Source: Clostridiales bacterium
Lineage (GTDB): Bacteria > Bacillota > Clostridia > Lachnospirales > Anaerotignaceae
Length of the DNA stretch: 7,909 nucleotides
Assembly (NCBI GenBank): GCA_021202325.1
Contig: JAJQDF010000213.1
Coordinates: 1 to 7,909 of the forward strand
Reading direction: 5' to 3'
The position numbers and the translations under genes are program-made. Within the stretch, counting starts at the first letter, position 1, and each line of letters begins with the position of its first letter. The notes under the pieces were generated by a model. That model made no database searches, had not been told where the DNA came from, and saw nothing but the letters and a program-made list of their open reading frames with translations. Shown piece by piece: positions 1 to 7,870 of this stretch.

Positions 1-902
1 CCGCCGATTATAACGACATTTTTGTCCTTTACATCGACATATTTTCCGTCGGCAAAGTTGGAGTCAAGGAGACTCTTTGTATTTCTTGTCAAAAAGTCTA
101 CGGCGAAATATATTCCTTTGGTTGTTTCTCTGCCTTCAGCCTTTATATCACGGGGATTTCCGGCACCGCAGCAGAGAACAACAGCATCGTAAGAGTTCAA
201 TATTTCATCGGCGCTTATTGCGTTTCCAATGTCAGCATTTACAACAAATTTTACGCCTTCCTCTTTCATCAGATTTACACGGCGCTCAACTATATCCTTT
301 TCAAGCTTCATATTCGGTATGCCGTACATCAACAGGCCGCCGATACGGTCGTTCTTTTCGTATACGGTTACGTTGTGGCCTCTGCGGTTCAGCGCATCGG
401 CTACGGCAAGGCCGGAAGGGCCTGAGCCTATTACAGCAACCTTTTTATCCGAACGAACCTTAGGTATACGGGGTTTAATATAGCCGTTTTTGAAGCCGGT
501 CTCAATGAGTGCAAGCTCATTTTCCTTAACGGTAACCGGTGTATCATTCATTCCGCAGGTGCATGCCGCCTCACAGAGGGCAGGGCATACACGGCCTGTA
601 AATTCCGGAAAACTGCTTGTCTTAATAAGCCTGTTAAGGGCGTGTTCCCAATTTCCATTGTAAATTTCGTCGTTCCACTCGGGTATCAGGTTATGAAGAG
701 GACAGCCCGTAGCCATTCCGTGGAGAATCATGCCGCTCTGACAAAATGGCACACCGCAGTTCATGCATCTGGCTGCCTGTTTGCGGCGCTCCTCGGAAGA
801 AAGCGCACCGTGGAATTCATTGAAATTTTTAATCCTGTCTATTGGTTCTATGGAAGGGTTTCCTTCCCTGTAATATTCTAAAAATCCTGTAGGTTTTCCC
901 AT
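1..902 (-). CDS. gltD: Glutamate synthase small subunit (partial, C-terminus off the window)
   Basis: This is the NADPH-oxidising subunit of glutamate synthase. In this family it takes electrons from NADPH through FAD and iron-sulfur clusters and hands them to the large subunit in the cytoplasm. I translated 300 complete codons from the ATG at 902. The N-terminal iron-sulfur domain shows Cys46, 49, 54 and 67 (RCMNCGVPFC...GCP) and Cys106, 110, 114 and 116 (CPALCEAACTC). The FAD dinucleotide-binding fold follows at about 155-182, with GSGPSG at 159-164 and an acidic end to its second strand. The last visible residues, VVIIGG, begin the second Rossmann fold, expected to bind NADPH, and the window cuts there. 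About 190 residues are missing compared with the usual length near 490. The start is fixed by a strong ribosome binding site 7 bases upstream. It follows gltB by 12 bases, so the two are surely one transcript. Homologous NADPH-dependent oxidoreductases share this fold, but the gltB neighbour settles the call. B. subtilis calls this subunit gltB. Confidence 0.96.
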   Translation of the reverse strand, partial: MGKPTGFLEYYREGNPSIEPIDRIKNFNEFHGALSSEERRKQAARCMNCGVPFCQSGMILHGMATGCPLHNLIPEWNDEIYNGNWEHALNRLIKTSSFPEFTGRVCPALCEAACTCGMNDTPVTVKENELALIETGFKNGYIKPRIPKVRSDKKVAVIGSGPSGLAVADALNRRGHNVTVYEKNDRIGGLLMYGIPNMKLEKDIVERRVNLMKEEGVKFVVNADIGNAISADEILNSYDAVVLCCGAGNPRDIKAEGRETTKGIYFAVDFLTRNTKSLLDSNFADGKYVDVKDKNVVIIG

Positions 903-909
903 AACGCTT

Positions 910-917
910 CCTCCTTA
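910..917 (-). promoter_or_regulatory. gltD ribosome binding site overlapping the gltB stop codon
   Basis: Read on the minus strand the bases are TAAGGAGG. The TAA is the gltB stop (917-915), and its AA is also the start of an almost perfect AAGGAGG Shine-Dalgarno site. A 7-base spacer (909-903) leads to the gltD ATG. A ribosome finishing gltB therefore sits on the gltD initiation site, which favours translational coupling and balanced amounts of the two subunits. Confidence 0.93.
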
Positions 918-3900
918 CCTGTTCGTATTCATGTAGAATGCTTCGATTTCAGCCTGTTCTCTTGACAATCCCTTTTCCTCAAACTGGGAAATGGACTGTA
1001 ACATGTGGTTGTAATCGATTGGCATTATCTTCTTAAACTTATCGGTATATTCCGTAAAGTTATCAAGAATACGTTTGCCAAGGGGAGAGCCTGTAGCCTC
1101 AACATGCTCCGTGAGAAGGTTCTTGATCTCAAGAACATCCTGTTTTAAGCTTACAGTTTCTATGCTGACCAATTCTTTGTTTACACGAAGATATAAATCA
1201 TGGTGTTCGTCAAGGACGTACACTATGCCGCCAGACATACCTGCGGCAAAGTTTTTGCCTGTTCCGCCGAGTATAAGCACAACGCCGCCTGTCATATATT
1301 CACAGCCGTGGTCGCCGACACCTTCAACAACAGCATGGGCGCCGGAATTTCTTACACAGAAACGCTCGCCGGCAACGCCGTTTATGAAGGCCTTTCCGCT
1401 TGTTGCGCCGTAAAGGGCTACGTTGCCTATAATAATGTTTTCCTCAGGCTTAAATGTACTGCCCTTGGAAGGATAAACAATGAGCTTACCGCCGGAAAGT
1501 CCTTTGCCGAAATAGTCATTGCTGTCGCCTTCCAGCTCCATTGTAAGACCTTTGGGAATAAATGCTCCAAAGCTTTGTCCGCCGCCTCCGTTGCACTTAA
1601 CTGTGAATGTATCATCATCCAGTGTATTGGCGTAGCGCTTTGTTATTTCCGAACCCAATATTGTTCCAAGTGTACGGTCGGTACTGCTTATGTTAATTTC
1701 TATCTTCTGTTTTTTGCCTGTTTCAAGTGCTGACGAGAATTCCTTTAGAAGTATTTTCTCATCAATTGTATTTTCAAGCCTGAAGTCGTATATTTTCTCC
1801 GGATTGAAGTGGGTTTCCTCACCCTTTGTTTCCGGATTGTAGAGTATGCGGCTCATATCTACTTTGGCTGCTCTGTCAGTTATCTGCTTGTCTCGTACAC
1901 GTAAGAACTCCTTGCGGCCGACAAGCTCTTCAACAGTGCGGACACCGCATTTAGCCATTATTTTACGAAGCTCTTCAGCTATGAACATCATGAAGTTGAT
2001 AACATATTCGGGTTTGCCTCTGAATCTCTTTCTAAGCTCAGGATTCTGTGTGGCGATACCAACGGGACAGGTATCGAGGTTGCAAACTCTCATCATTACA
2101 CAGCCCATTGTTACGAGGGGAGCGGTGGCAAAGCCGAATTCTTCTGCGCCAAGCATACATGCTATTGCAACATCACGGCCGCTCATAAGCTTGCCGTCGG
2201 TTTCAATAACAACCCTAGAACGGAGACCGTTTTCTATAAGTGTCTGATGGGTTTCGGCAAGTCCTAGTTCCCAAGGAAGGCCGGCGCTGTGAATAGAGCT
2301 CTTCGGAGCCGCACCTGTTCCTCCGTCATATCCCGATATAAGTATTACCTGGGCACCGGCCTTTGCTACGCCTGCGGCAACTGTGCCTACTCCTGCCTCA
2401 GAAACGAGCTTAACCGAAATACGGGCATCTCTGTTGGCATTTTTCAGGTCGTATATAAGCTGTGCCAAGTCCTCAATTGAATAAATATCATGGTGGGGCG
2501 GCGGTGAAATAAGAGCCACTCCGGGTGTGGAGTATCTTGTCTTGGCAATCCAAGGATAAACCTTTTTGCCGGGCAGATGTCCGCCTTCGCCGGGTTTTGC
2601 ACCCTGAGCCATTTTTATCTGTATTTCCTTAGCGCTTACAAGGTATTCGCTTGTTACGCCGAAACGTCCGGAAGCTACCTGCTTGATAGCACTGCAATAT
2701 TCCGAATGAAGTCTTTCCGGAAGCTCGCCGCCTTCGCCGGAGTTGGATTTTCCGCCGATGGTGTTCATAGCCTTAGCAAGACATTCGTGGGCTTCCTGCG
2801 ATATTGAGCCGTAGCTCATTGCGCCTGTCTTGAATCTCTTTACTATTTCGGAAGCCGGTTCAACCTCATCGATAGGAATACTCTTTGCCGGATCATAGCT
2901 GAACTCAAGCAAGCCTCTTAAAGTATGTGGCTTGGATGCGTCATCTACGAGGGCAGTATATTCCTTGAATTTCTCATAGCTTCCCGTCTGTGCTGCCTCC
3001 TGGAGAGCGACAATTATCTGGGGGCTGTAGAGATGGTCGTCCTTGTCGCTTCCGCTGCGCAGCTTGTGCGCTCCGCTGGAATCAAGGGATGTATCAACGC
3101 CAAGACCGAGGGGATCGAATGCGTGGGAATGTCTCCACTCAACGCCTTCGTCTATTTCCTCAAGACCAATGCCGCCTACACGGCTGACTGTATTAGTAAA
3201 ATATTTGTCTATTACTTCCTGTTTAATTCCGATAGCCTCAAATATCTGTGCCGACTGATATGACTGTATTGTGGAAATACCCATCTTTGAAGCGATCTTT
3301 ACTATACCGTGGAGTATAGCGCTGTTGTAGTCGTCAACGGCAACATGGAAATCCTTATCAAGTATTCCCAAGTCGATAAGCTCGCCTATGCACTCGTGGG
3401 CAAGATAGGGATTGATAGCCCTTGCGCCGTAGCCGAGAAGGGTAGCAAAGTGATGTACATCACGGGGTTCGGCACTTTCAAGAATTATCGAAACGGCTGT
3501 TCTCTTCTTAGTCTTTATAAGATATTGCTCTACGGCCGAAACGGCAAGCAGAGAGGGGATAGCCACATGGTTTTCGTCCACGCCTCTGTCGGAAAGTATA
3601 ATTATGTTTACGCCGTTTTTGTAGGCTCTATCTACGTTCACGTATAAGTGTTCAACGGCACGTTCAAGGGGCGTGTTTTTGTAGTAAAGCAGTGAAACAG
3701 TGTCAACCTTGAAGCCGGGAACATTCATATTTTTAATTTTAAGCAAATCCACACTTGTAAGTATGGGGTTTTGTATCTGCAATACTCGGCAGTTGTCGGC
3801 CTTTTCTTCAAGAAGATTGCCGTCCGAGCCGAGATATACTGTCGTGTTTGTAACTATTTCTTCACGGATTGCGTCTATGGGCGGATTCGTAACCTGTGCG

Positions 3901-5441
3901 AATATCTGCTTGAAATAGTTAAATAACGGCTGGTGCTTGTCCGAAAGCACTGCCAGAGGAATATCTATGCCCATGGCCGCAGTAGGTTCACTGCCGTTAG
4001 CCGACATGGGAAGAATTGCTGTCTTAACATCCTCGTATGTATAGCCGAAAGCTTTGTAGAGCTTATCCCTAGTTTCCTGGTCATTAACCTCAACCTTTTT
4101 GTTGGGAATAGGCAAGTCCTTAAGATGAACAAGGTACTGATCCAGCCACTCACCGTAGGGCTGTTTGCGGGCATACTTTTCCTTAAGCTCGTCATCCGAT
4201 ATAACTCGTCCGGCCTTAGTGTCCACAAGAAGCATTTTGCCGGGCTCAAGTCTGGATTTTTTAACTACCTTTTCGGGAGCAAAATCCAGTACGCCGACCT
4301 CGGACGAAAGTACAAGATGGTCGTCGTCTGTTATATAGTATCTGGAAGGGCGGAGGCCGTTTCTGTCAAGTACTGCGCCTACAACATCGCCATCGGAGAA
4401 CAGTATGGAAGCGGGGCCGTCCCAAGGCTCCATCATTGTTGCATAATATCTGTAGAGATCACGTTTTTCACGGCTTATGTTTTTGTCATTGCTCCAGGGC
4501 TCGGGAATTGTTATCATAAGCGCTAGAGGAAGCTCCATGCCGTTCATAACGAAAAATTCAAGGGTATTGTCAAGCATAGCGGAGTCGGAGCCGCTTACAT
4601 TGACAACGGGCAGTATTTTGTCCATATCGTCTGCCATAACTTTTGAGAACATTGTTTCCTCACGGGCAAGCATACGGTCAACGTTGCCTCTTATTGTGTT
4701 TATCTCGCCGTTATGGAGAATAAATCTGTTGGGATGGGCTCTTTCCCAGCTGGGGTTTGTGTTTGTTGAAAATCTGGAATGAACCATTGCTATAGCTGAT
4801 TTGTAGTCCTTATCCTGAAGGTCCAAATAAAATTTACGCAGCTGGTCAACAAGGAACATTCCTTTATAAACTATTGTGCGGCTTGAGAGGGAGACAACAT
4901 ATGTGTTGTCGTTGCTCTGCTCAAATACACGTCTTATTATGTAAAGCTTTCTATCAAACTCAAGGCCTCTTGATAAATTGTTCGGCCTTTCGATTATTGC
5001 CTGCATTATGTACGGCATACAGTCCTTTGCCTTTTGTCCGAGAATTGATGGATCTACGGGAACAGTACGCCAGCCTAAGAATTTCAGGCCTTCCTTTTGG
5101 GTTATTACCTCAAACATTTTTTTGGCCTGATTGCGTTTAAGCGTATCCTGCGGGAAGAAGAACATACCAATTCCGTAGTCCCTTTCCTCATTTAATTCTA
5201 TTCCAATCTCCGCAGCGGCCTTCTTAAAAAAGCTGTGGGAAATCTGGAGCATTATTCCTACTCCGTCACCGGTTTCGCCTTCGGCATCCTTACCGGCACG
5301 GTGTTCAAGCTTCTCAACTATTTTGAGAGCATCATCGACTATTTTGTTTGACTGAATTCCTTTTATGCTGACAACGGCACCGATACCGCAGTTGTCATGT
5401 TCGAATTGAGTTTCGTAAAGTCCCTTATTTATGTCATTCAT
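915..5441 (-). CDS. gltB: Glutamate synthase large subunit (glutamine amidotransferase/FMN/3Fe-4S)
   Basis: This is the catalytic subunit of NADPH glutamate synthase: it hydrolyses glutamine, channels the ammonia internally and reductively aminates 2-oxoglutarate to glutamate. It is 1508 residues, normal for bacterial GltB. The class II amidotransferase domain comes first. A short 17-residue propeptide precedes the nucleophile Cys18 (DNCGIG), with HSRFSTNT at 221-228 and HNGEINT at 243-249. The central domain spans roughly 450-800. The FMN/synthase domain spans roughly 850-1200, with PGEGGHLPG at 949-957, GGTGAAP at 1040-1046 and the 3Fe-4S cysteines Cys1114, 1120 and 1125. The C-terminal beta-helix (about 1255-1425) has the usual glycine-rich turns, for example GATSGKAFINGVAGERF. 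No key residue is missing. The start is well fixed, because an in-frame TAG lies at 5456-5454 and no other ATG lies between. It lies between glnN and gltD on the same strand. Propeptide removal is inferred from the family. B. subtilis names this subunit gltA. Confidence 0.97.
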   Translation of the reverse strand: MNDINKGLYETQFEHDNCGIGAVVSIKGIQSNKIVDDALKIVEKLEHRAGKDAEGETGDGVGIMLQISHSFFKKAAAEIGIELNEERDYGIGMFFFPQDTLKRNQAKKMFEVITQKEGLKFLGWRTVPVDPSILGQKAKDCMPYIMQAIIERPNNLSRGLEFDRKLYIIRRVFEQSNDNTYVVSLSSRTIVYKGMFLVDQLRKFYLDLQDKDYKSAIAMVHSRFSTNTNPSWERAHPNRFILHNGEINTIRGNVDRMLAREETMFSKVMADDMDKILPVVNVSGSDSAMLDNTLEFFVMNGMELPLALMITIPEPWSNDKNISREKRDLYRYYATMMEPWDGPASILFSDGDVVGAVLDRNGLRPSRYYITDDDHLVLSSEVGVLDFAPEKVVKKSRLEPGKMLLVDTKAGRVISDDELKEKYARKQPYGEWLDQYLVHLKDLPIPNKKVEVNDQETRDKLYKAFGYTYEDVKTAILPMSANGSEPTAAMGIDIPLAVLSDKHQPLFNYFKQIFAQVTNPPIDAIREEIVTNTTVYLGSDGNLLEEKADNCRVLQIQNPILTSVDLLKIKNMNVPGFKVDTVSLLYYKNTPLERAVEHLYVNVDRAYKNGVNIIILSDRGVDENHVAIPSLLAVSAVEQYLIKTKKRTAVSIILESAEPRDVHHFATLLGYGARAINPYLAHECIGELIDLGILDKDFHVAVDDYNSAILHGIVKIASKMGISTIQSYQSAQIFEAIGIKQEVIDKYFTNTVSRVGGIGLEEIDEGVEWRHSHAFDPLGLGVDTSLDSSGAHKLRSGSDKDDHLYSPQIIVALQEAAQTGSYEKFKEYTALVDDASKPHTLRGLLEFSYDPAKSIPIDEVEPASEIVKRFKTGAMSYGSISQEAHECLAKAMNTIGGKSNSGEGGELPERLHSEYCSAIKQVASGRFGVTSEYLVSAKEIQIKMAQGAKPGEGGHLPGKKVYPWIAKTRYSTPGVALISPPPHHDIYSIEDLAQLIYDLKNANRDARISVKLVSEAGVGTVAAGVAKAGAQVILISGYDGGTGAAPKSSIHSAGLPWELGLAETHQTLIENGLRSRVVIETDGKLMSGRDVAIACMLGAEEFGFATAPLVTMGCVMMRVCNLDTCPVGIATQNPELRKRFRGKPEYVINFMMFIAEELRKIMAKCGVRTVEELVGRKEFLRVRDKQITDRAAKVDMSRILYNPETKGEETHFNPEKIYDFRLENTIDEKILLKEFSSALETGKKQKIEINISSTDRTLGTILGSEITKRYANTLDDDTFTVKCNGGGGQSFGAFIPKGLTMELEGDSNDYFGKGLSGGKLIVYPSKGSTFKPEENIIIGNVALYGATSGKAFINGVAGERFCVRNSGAHAVVEGVGDHGCEYMTGGVVLILGGTGKNFAAGMSGGIVYVLDEHHDLYLRVNKELVSIETVSLKQDVLEIKNLLTEHVEATGSPLGKRILDNFTEYTDKFKKIMPIDYNHMLQSISQFEEKGLSREQAEIEAFYMNTNR

Positions 5442-5450
5442 ATTTTTCAG

Positions 5451-5455
5451 CCCCT
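5451..5455 (-). promoter_or_regulatory. gltB ribosome binding site (moderate)
   Basis: On the minus strand the bases are AGGGG, with a 9-base spacer to the gltB ATG. This is a weaker match to AGGAGG than the sites before gltD and glnN. The site lies 16 bases downstream of the leader hairpin at 5503-5472, so it is not sequestered by that stem itself. Confidence 0.6.
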
Positions 5456-5471
5456 AACTTATTGAAATACC

Positions 5472-5503
5472 GCCGCATAGGAGAGTTTAAGTACCCATGC
5501 GGC
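5472..5503 (-). promoter_or_regulatory. Hairpin in the gltB leader
   Basis: On the minus strand GCCGCAT (5503-5497) pairs perfectly with ATGCGGC (5478-5472). The stem continues through GGG (5496-5494) with UCC (5482-5480), including one G-U pair, after a single bulged T at 5479. The loop is 11 bases and AT-rich. The sequence after the stem (GGTATTTCAATAAG) is not a clean U-tract, so this is not an obvious terminator. It may protect the transcript end or regulate gltB. The structure is read directly from the sequence, and a function is not shown. No convincing -35/-10 pair was found in this gap; only an isolated CATAAT (5536-5531) resembles a -10 box. Confidence 0.55.
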
Positions 5504-5569
5504 ATCTGGTTAATATTTAGGTCGGTTTGGATTATGTTTGTTTCCCCTAATTACTTATATGTTCATAAT

Positions 5570-5592
5570 AGGGCGGCTGGTTGCGCCGCCCT
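5570..5592 (-). terminator. GC-rich hairpin after glnN, probable terminator or attenuator
   Basis: An 8-base perfect stem pairs AGGGCGGC (5592-5585) with GCCGCCCT (5577-5570) around a 7-base loop. It begins 30 bases past the glnN stop. The bases after it on the minus strand, starting TATTATG, are only moderately U-rich. The likely role is to end or reduce transcription after glnN so that gltB/gltD, which encode much larger proteins, are expressed at a lower level than glutamine synthetase. The weak U-tract makes partial read-through plausible. It could also act only as a 3' stabilising stem. Confidence 0.6.
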
Positions 5593-5621
5593 TGGAATAT
5601 CTAATGTTTTAAATAAGCCTT

Positions 5622-7718
5622 TTATCTTACTCCGAAGAGAAGGTCGCCGTATGTAGGGAACGGCCAATACTTCTTGGCTGTAAGTGTCTCAAGCTCATCT
5701 GCGGGAGCTCTTACAGCATCCATAGCAGGAATGATTATATCCTTGTAGTATACAGAAAGTTCTGTAACATCGGACATATCTGCAGCCTTTTCCATGTCGG
5801 CGTCAAGAGCCTGGACAGCTGAGTAAAGCTTGGAAGTAAGAGATGAAATCTTAGATACTATATCTTCCTCATAGCTGCATTCGCATCCTGAAATGAAGCT
5901 CTTCTTTGCTATAGCTGTGTCGGCAAGCTCTTTGCTGTATGCCGTAACTGCCGGAAGAATGTCCTTCTTAGCCATGTCGAGCATTGTGGCGGCCTCTATG
6001 CCGATAACCTTGCAGTAGCTCTCCAGTGTAATCTCGTAACGCGACTCAACCTCTGTCCTTGTGAGAACTCCGGTTTCCTCAAAGAGAGAAATGTTCTTCT
6101 CTGAGATAAAGTAGGGCAGGCAGTCAGGAGTGGTCTTAAGGTTAAGTAGGCCTCTCTTTTCAGCTTCTTCAATCCATGCATCCTCATATCCGTTGCCGTT
6201 GAAAAGTATTCTTTCATGGTCTTTTATTGTCTTAACAATGAGATCATGAAGAGCTTCTTCGAAATCTTCAGCGCCTTCAAGTTCGTCAGCAAACTCTTTC
6301 AGTTCTTTGCCGAATACTGAGTTGAGTACGAAGTTAGGACCTGAAATTGACATTGTGGAGCCTACCATACGGAACTCAAACTTGTTTCCTGTGAAAGCGA
6401 AGGGTGATGTTCTGTTACGGTCCGTTGTATCTCTGAAGAAGTGGGGCAGAATGTCTACGCCGATCTTCATGGGCTCTTTTTCTGTGCTGTTGTATGACTT
6501 GCCTTCTTTTATTGCTTGGAGTATTCCGTAGAGCTCATCGCCAAGGAATATGGATACTACTGCCGGAGGCGCCTCGTTGGCTCCGAGTCTGTGGTCGTTT
6601 CCTGCGGAAGCAACTGCTATACGGAGGAGATCCTGATATTCGTCAACGCCCTTTATAACTGCGCAAAGGAATAAGAGAAACTGAGCGTTCTCATAAGGAG
6701 TTTCGCCGGGCTCAAGAAGGTTTACGCCGGTATTTGTCGAAAGCGACCAGTTGTTGTGCTTGCCGGAACCGTTTACGCCTGCGAAGGGTTTTTCATGAAG
6801 AAGACATACAAGGTCATGCTTCTTTGCTACCTTCTGCATAAGCTCCATTGTAAGCTGGTTGTGGTCTGTAGCGATATTTGTTGTTGTATATATAGGGGCA
6901 AGCTCGTGCTGTGCAGGAGCAACCTCGTTATGCTCTGTTTTAGCAAGAATGCCAAGCTTCCAAAGCTCTTCATTAAGGTCATTCATGTAGGCTGCAACTC
7001 TGGGCTTGATTGAGCCGAAGTAGTGGTCGTCAAGTTCCTGGCCCTTGGGTGCCTTTGCTCCGAAAAGTGTTCTGCCTGTGTAAATAAGGTCTTTTCTCTG
7101 ATCATAGAGTTCTTTGGGAACAAGGAAATATTCCTGCTCGGGGCCTACTGTTGTCTTTACGGAAGTAACATCTTCGTTGCCGAAAAGCTTAAGAACTCTA
7201 AGTGCTTCCTTATTGATATATTCCATTGAACGAAGGAGAGGAGTCTTTTTGTCAAGAGCCTCGCCTGTGTATGAACAGAAGGCAGTGGGAATGCACAGTG
7301 ATTTGTCCTTAATGAAAGCATATGATGAAGGATCCCATGTTGTATAGCCCCTGGCCTCGAATGTGGCTCTTAAGCCGCCTGAAGGGAATGATGAAGCATC
7401 AGGTTCGCCCTTTACAAGCTCTTTGCCTGAGAACTCCATTATTATTTTTCCGTCGTCCTTGGGGGAGATAAAACTGTCGTGCTTCTCAGCCGTAACGCCT
7501 GTCATGGGCTGGAACCAGTGCGTGAAATGTGTGGCGCCTTTTTCAATGGCCCAATCTTTCATAGCGTTGGCTACTACGTTTGCGACCTCAAGGTCTACGA
7601 GTGGAAGGCCGTCCTTCATAGTCTTCTGCATAGCCTTATAAGTTTCCTTGGGAAGTCTGGCTTCCATTACTTTGTCATCAAAAACCATAGATCCGAATAT
7701 TTCTGTCATTGTACTCAT
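5622..7718 (-). CDS. glnN: Glutamine synthetase type III
   Basis: This cytoplasmic enzyme makes glutamine from glutamate, ammonium and ATP and supplies the substrate of the GltB/GltD complex encoded just downstream. At 698 residues it matches the long type III family (about 700-730) and is far longer than type I or II enzymes (about 350-470). Type III hallmarks are the N-terminal segment FGSMVFDD (8-15), the metal/glutamate-site strand GPEQEYFLV (192-200), [13 protein letters not shown] (264-276), the nucleotide/glutamate loop [10 protein letters not shown] (316-325), [12 protein letters not shown] (375-386), the [16 protein letters not shown] block (435-450) and the C-terminal [12 protein letters not shown] (684-695). 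No adenylylation-loop call can be made, as that belongs to some type I enzymes. The ATG at 7718 is preferred over Met4 because a GGAG site lies 9 bases upstream and an in-frame TAG occurs at 7739-7737. The frame is intact. The gene is also often annotated glnA; the type III assignment is firm. Confidence 0.96.
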   Translation of the reverse strand: MSTMTEIFGSMVFDDKVMEARLPKETYKAMQKTMKDGLPLVDLEVANVVANAMKDWAIEKGATHFTHWFQPMTGVTAEKHDSFISPKDDGKIIMEFSGKELVKGEPDASSFPSGGLRATFEARGYTTWDPSSYAFIKDKSLCIPTAFCSYTGEALDKKTPLLRSMEYINKEALRVLKLFGNEDVTSVKTTVGPEQEYFLVPKELYDQRKDLIYTGRTLFGAKAPKGQELDDHYFGSIKPRVAAYMNDLNEELWKLGILAKTEHNEVAPAQHELAPIYTTTNIATDHNQLTMELMQKVAKKHDLVCLLHEKPFAGVNGSGKHNNWSLSTNTGVNLLEPGETPYENAQFLLFLCAVIKGVDEYQDLLRIAVASAGNDHRLGANEAPPAVVSIFLGDELYGILQAIKEGKSYNSTEKEPMKIGVDILPHFFRDTTDRNRTSPFAFTGNKFEFRMVGSTMSISGPNFVLNSVFGKELKEFADELEGAEDFEEALHDLIVKTIKDHERILFNGNGYEDAWIEEAEKRGLLNLKTTPDCLPYFISEKNISLFEETGVLTRTEVESRYEITLESYCKVIGIEAATMLDMAKKDILPAVTAYSKELADTAIAKKSFISGCECSYEEDIVSKISSLTSKLYSAVQALDADMEKAADMSDVTELSVYYKDIIIPAMDAVRAPADELETLTAKKYWPFPTYGDLLFGVR

Positions 7719-7726
7719 GGTGTCTC

Positions 7727-7733
7727 TCTCCTT
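7727..7733 (-). promoter_or_regulatory. glnN ribosome binding site
   Basis: The minus-strand sequence AAGGAGA sits with its GGAG core 9 bases before the ATG at 7718. It supports the first Met, not Met4, as the start. The surrounding bases are purine-rich (AGAAAAAGGAGAGAG) and likely unstructured, which fits strong translation. Confidence 0.85.
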
Positions 7734-7752
7734 TTTCTATTTATTCATAGAT

Positions 7753-7804
7753 TTACTGTTAAAGTATTGAAAGCACATAGCAATCGGCTTTCATACTTAC
7801 TGTT
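7753..7804 (-). repeat. 8-base direct repeat AACAGTAA flanking a hairpin
   Basis: AACAGTAA occurs twice on the minus strand, at 7804-7797 and 7760-7753, 44 bases apart. The two copies bracket the inverted repeat in the glnN leader; the upstream copy overlaps the outer two bases of the left arm. The pair could be two protein-binding half-sites four helical turns apart, or a chance match in AT-rich DNA. No regulator is identified. Confidence 0.5.
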
Positions 7805-7814
7805 GCCTGCTATG
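7762..7814 (-). promoter_or_regulatory. Structured element in the glnN leader (long hairpin with loop complementary to an upstream segment)
   Basis: On the minus strand AAGTATGAAAGC (7798-7787) pairs with GCTTTCAATACTT (7774-7762), giving 12 base pairs with one bulged A at position 7768 or 7767. The 12-base loop (7786-7775) contains TGCTATG (7782-7776), which is exactly complementary to CATAGCA at 7814-7808, just upstream of the hairpin; two G-U pairs could extend it. The two helices could form a pseudoknot or two alternative folds. The element ends 43 bases before the glnN start, a normal position for a cis-acting RNA or an operator. It does not match the glutamine riboswitch consensus as I know it, nor a GlnR/TnrA box. 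The pairing is seen; regulation is inferred. Confidence 0.5.
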
Positions 7815-7836
7815 CAGACATATAATTTGATAATGG

Positions 7837-7870
7837 AAAAGGCGCCAAGGAAATTTTCTTTAGCGCCTTT
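7837..7870 (-). terminator. Strong intrinsic terminator upstream of glnN (leader attenuator or end of an upstream gene)
   Basis: On the minus strand AAAGGCGC (7870-7863) pairs with GCGCCTTT (7845-7838). The stem continues through UAA/UUG, an A-C mismatch and GAA/UUC to a 3-base loop (7855-7853), about 14 pairs in all. TTTT then CC follows. The same DNA read on the plus strand has A-rich and T-rich flanks too, so it may work in both directions. All three minus-strand frames have a TAA between 7906 and 7888. The hairpin could therefore simply end a gene lying beyond the right edge whose stop is at 7890-7888. Alternatively it lies in the glnN leader and attenuates it; no clear promoter was found between it and glnN. 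Confidence 0.75.

Noticed and set aside
3933..4526. Long open frame on the plus strand (197 codons) inside gltB, and similar ones at 1200-1733 and 1846-2247
   Set aside because: They lie antisense to an intact, highly conserved gltB, show no recognisable domain and follow from its codon composition. I see no ribosome binding site or protein-like motif.
5504..5511. Shared ACCAGAT motif before hairpins in both the gltB leader and the glnN leader (about 7882-7875)
   Set aside because: A 7-base match between two stretches of about 180-190 bases is expected by chance, and the gltB copy lacks the upstream hexaloop stem seen at glnN.
5531..5559. Possible gltB promoter with CATAAT (5536-5531) as the -10 box
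   Set aside because: The hexamers at 16-18 base spacing upstream are poor matches to TTGACA, and the region is AT-rich, so one good hexamer alone is not enough.
5462..5656. Plus-strand open frame of 64 codons across the glnN-gltB gap
   Set aside because: It is antisense to both leader hairpins and the end of glnN, has no convincing ribosome binding site, and has a composition unlike the real genes here.
7743..7771. Possible glnN promoter TTTCAA then TATGAA at 17-base spacing
   Set aside because: Both hexamers are weak, and the start site would fall almost on the ribosome binding site, leaving nearly no untranslated leader.
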